A stretch of 30,498 bases of DNA from positions 1 to 30,498 of the forward strand of contig JBJOQZ010000037.1 in NCBI GenBank assembly GCA_046049705.1. The letters run 5' to 3'. The notes beneath the pieces were generated by a model. The model searched no databases. It had not been told where the DNA came from and was given only the letters and a program-made list of their open reading frames with translations. Of this stretch, positions 29,696 through 30,498 are shown piece after piece; the stretch's first letter is position 1, and each line of letters begins with the position of its first letter. Source of the DNA: DALYDD01 sp046049705. Its GTDB lineage: Bacteria; Patescibacteriota; Minisyncoccia; Phycocordibacterales; CAIZLB01. A program made the translations under genes and the position numbers.

Positions 29696-30244
29696 ATGAA
29701 GCATACATCAATCAAAGAACTTGCAGCAAAATCTTATGACGCCCTTAAAGGTGAATTTGGATATGTAAATCTATTGCAAGCACCTAAGGTAGTGAAAGTC
29801 GTCCTTTCTTCTACAACTGGCTCAATTAAAGATCCTAAAAAGCGACAATTGATCGGTGATCGATTGGGTAAAATCTCTGGTCAGCACACAACTACAAAAG
29901 CAGCTAAAAAATCTATCGCATCTTTCAAAGTACGACAGGGAGATGCTGCTGGATGGCAGGTTACCCTTCGAGGTGAACGAATGTGGAGTTTCCTTGAGAA
30001 ACTTGTAAACGTTGCTCTTCCTCGAACGAGAGACTTTCGTGGTATTGAAGCAAAATCAATCGACGAAATGGGTAATTATACACTTGGTATCAAAGAGCAT
30101 ACTGTATTTCCTGAAACATCTGACGAAGAAATCAAGGATGTCTTTGGATTTGCGGTAACTATTGTTACTACATCAAAGTCGAAGAAAGAAACATTATCAT
30201 TACTTACTTATCTAGGATTTCCTTTTAAGAAAAAAGAAAATTAA
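29696..30244 (+). CDS. rplE: 50S ribosomal protein uL5
   Basis: 182 residues, normal. LLQAPKVVKVVLSSTTGSIK, GQHTTTKAAKKSIASFKVRQ, TLRGERMWSFLEKLVNVALP, RTRDFRGI and GNYTLGIKEHTVFPE match the family. Forms the 5S RNP and contacts P-site tRNA. Ends 12 nt before the promoter of rpsN, so S14 starts a separate transcription unit here. Confidence 0.96.
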   Translation: MKHTSIKELAAKSYDALKGEFGYVNLLQAPKVVKVVLSSTTGSIKDPKKRQLIGDRLGKISGQHTTTKAAKKSIASFKVRQGDAAGWQVTLRGERMWSFLEKLVNVALPRTRDFRGIEAKSIDEMGNYTLGIKEHTVFPETSDEEIKDVFGFAVTIVTTSKSKKETLSLLTYLGFPFKKKEN

Positions 30245-30255
30245 TACGCAAAATA

Positions 30256-30284
30256 TTGACTTTGAGCACTAAAATTGTTAGCAT
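30256..30284 (+). promoter_or_regulatory. Promoter of rpsN
   Basis: TTGACT (30256-30261), 17-bp spacer containing TGT (30276-30278), TAGCAT (30279-30284). The predicted start near 30291 is the first base of the leader hairpin. Confidence 0.65.
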
Positions 30285-30290
30285 GCTCAA

Positions 30291-30313
30291 AGCTCAATCA
30301 AGAGCTATTTTTT
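30291..30313 (+). promoter_or_regulatory. 5' leader hairpin of rpsN (twin of the rpsS leader)
   Basis: AGCTC (30291-30295) / GAGCT (30302-30306), AATCAA loop, then ATTTTTT and ATAAAAC (30314-30320) before ATG 30327. Matches the rpsS leader in stem sequence, U-tract and ATAAAAC. The upstream TTTGAGCA (30261-30268) and TGCTCAAA (30284-30291) form a further 8-bp inverted repeat across the promoter. Confidence 0.55.
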
Positions 30314-30326
30314 ATAAAACAAATTC

Positions 30327-30498
30327 ATGGCAAAGACATCAACCTACGCAAGATCACTCAAAAAACCAAAGTTCAAAAGCCGAGTCGTTCGACGATTCTT
30401 TATATGTGGTCGAAAAAGAGGGTATATTCGAGAATTAGATATGTGCCGTATTTGTTTTAGAGAATTATCAAACGAATGAAGAATTCCAGGTATCCGAA
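30327..30498 (+). CDS. rpsN: 30S ribosomal protein uS14 (zinc-ribbon type), in-frame TGA, runs off the window
   Basis: Zinc-type S14 (normally about 61 residues). MAKTSTYARSLKKPKFKSRV, ICGRKRGYIRELDMCRICFR and ELSNE are followed by TGA at 30477-30479 and then, in the same frame, RIPGIR to the window edge. Family members read EGxIPGxxK here, so TGA sits exactly on the conserved glycine. The ribbon also has only three of four cysteines: Cys27, Cys40 and Cys43 are present, but the first reads Phe24 (TTC). Options: TGA decoded as glycine, a nonsense mutation, or base errors (GGA to TGA and TGC to TTC are both G-to-T). If TGA is a stop, the product is 50 residues. It is transcribed from its own promoter with a leader like that of rpsS. 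Confidence 0.85.

Noticed and set aside
30471..30485. Programmed frameshift at the rpsN TGA
   Set aside because: Shifted frames after the TGA give no S14-like sequence, whereas the unshifted frame gives RIPGIR.
1..30498. CRISPR arrays, tRNA or rRNA genes, insertion sequences
   Set aside because: No regularly spaced repeats, cloverleaf, rRNA segments or transposase were seen in any gap.

Overview
This window looks like a chromosome segment of a streamlined, AT-rich bacterium of the Candidate Phyla Radiation (Patescibacteria), most likely Parcubacteria/Paceibacteria-like. This placement is an inference. It rests on short intergenic gaps, a type IV pilus PilX-like protein, Cys-rich and peptidoglycan-binding secreted proteins of the kind common in that group, near-absence of Shine-Dalgarno sequences, and an L29-S17-L14-L24-L5-S14 ribosomal cluster.

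Layout. 1-2042: end of a pilin-like gene and a large PilX-like surface protein. 2123-4431: triosephosphate isomerase (with a long Lys/Arg-rich tail) and phosphoglycerate kinase. 4469-7718: a HIT hydrolase divergent from recJ, then RNase HI with a C-terminal viroplasmin-like domain. 7745-11193: ComEC split into a membrane-channel gene and a separate metallo-beta-lactamase gene, with a divergent superoxide dismutase between them; DnaA-box-like words cluster around the end of the channel gene. 11185-12100: bL28 and a small site-2 protease. 12222-13177: rpsL-rpsG. 13269-15868: a TPR protein and a Cys-rich secreted protein. 16020-19820: fusA and tuf, the latter behind a leader of about 330 nt. 19873-22776: rpsJ-rplC-rplD-rplW-rplB. 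23049-26484: three surface-protein genes inserted between rplB and rpsS, each with its own promoter; the middle one has a different base and codon composition. 26585 to the end: rpsS-rplV-rpsC-rplP-rpmC-rpsQ-rplN-rplX-rplE, then rpsN running off the window.

Expression signals are unusually readable. At least nine genes have a -10 hexamer ending exactly 7-8 nt before the ATG, which predicts leaderless mRNAs. A second class (tuf, the peptidoglycan-binding protein gene, rpsS, rpsN) has TTGAC(A/T) plus an extended TGn -10, with a real 5' leader; three of these leaders start with a small hairpin. Intrinsic terminators close most units.

The most striking points are: (i) none of the 35 genes whose end is visible stops at TGA, while rpsN has an in-frame TGA exactly where S14 carries a conserved glycine, followed in frame by the conserved IPG segment; (ii) the systematic leaderless promoter geometry; (iii) matching hairpin leaders on rpsS and rpsN; (iv) near-exclusive CGA for arginine in EF-Tu against none in the foreign-looking gene at 24196. 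Functions are assigned from motifs read by eye; no database search was possible.
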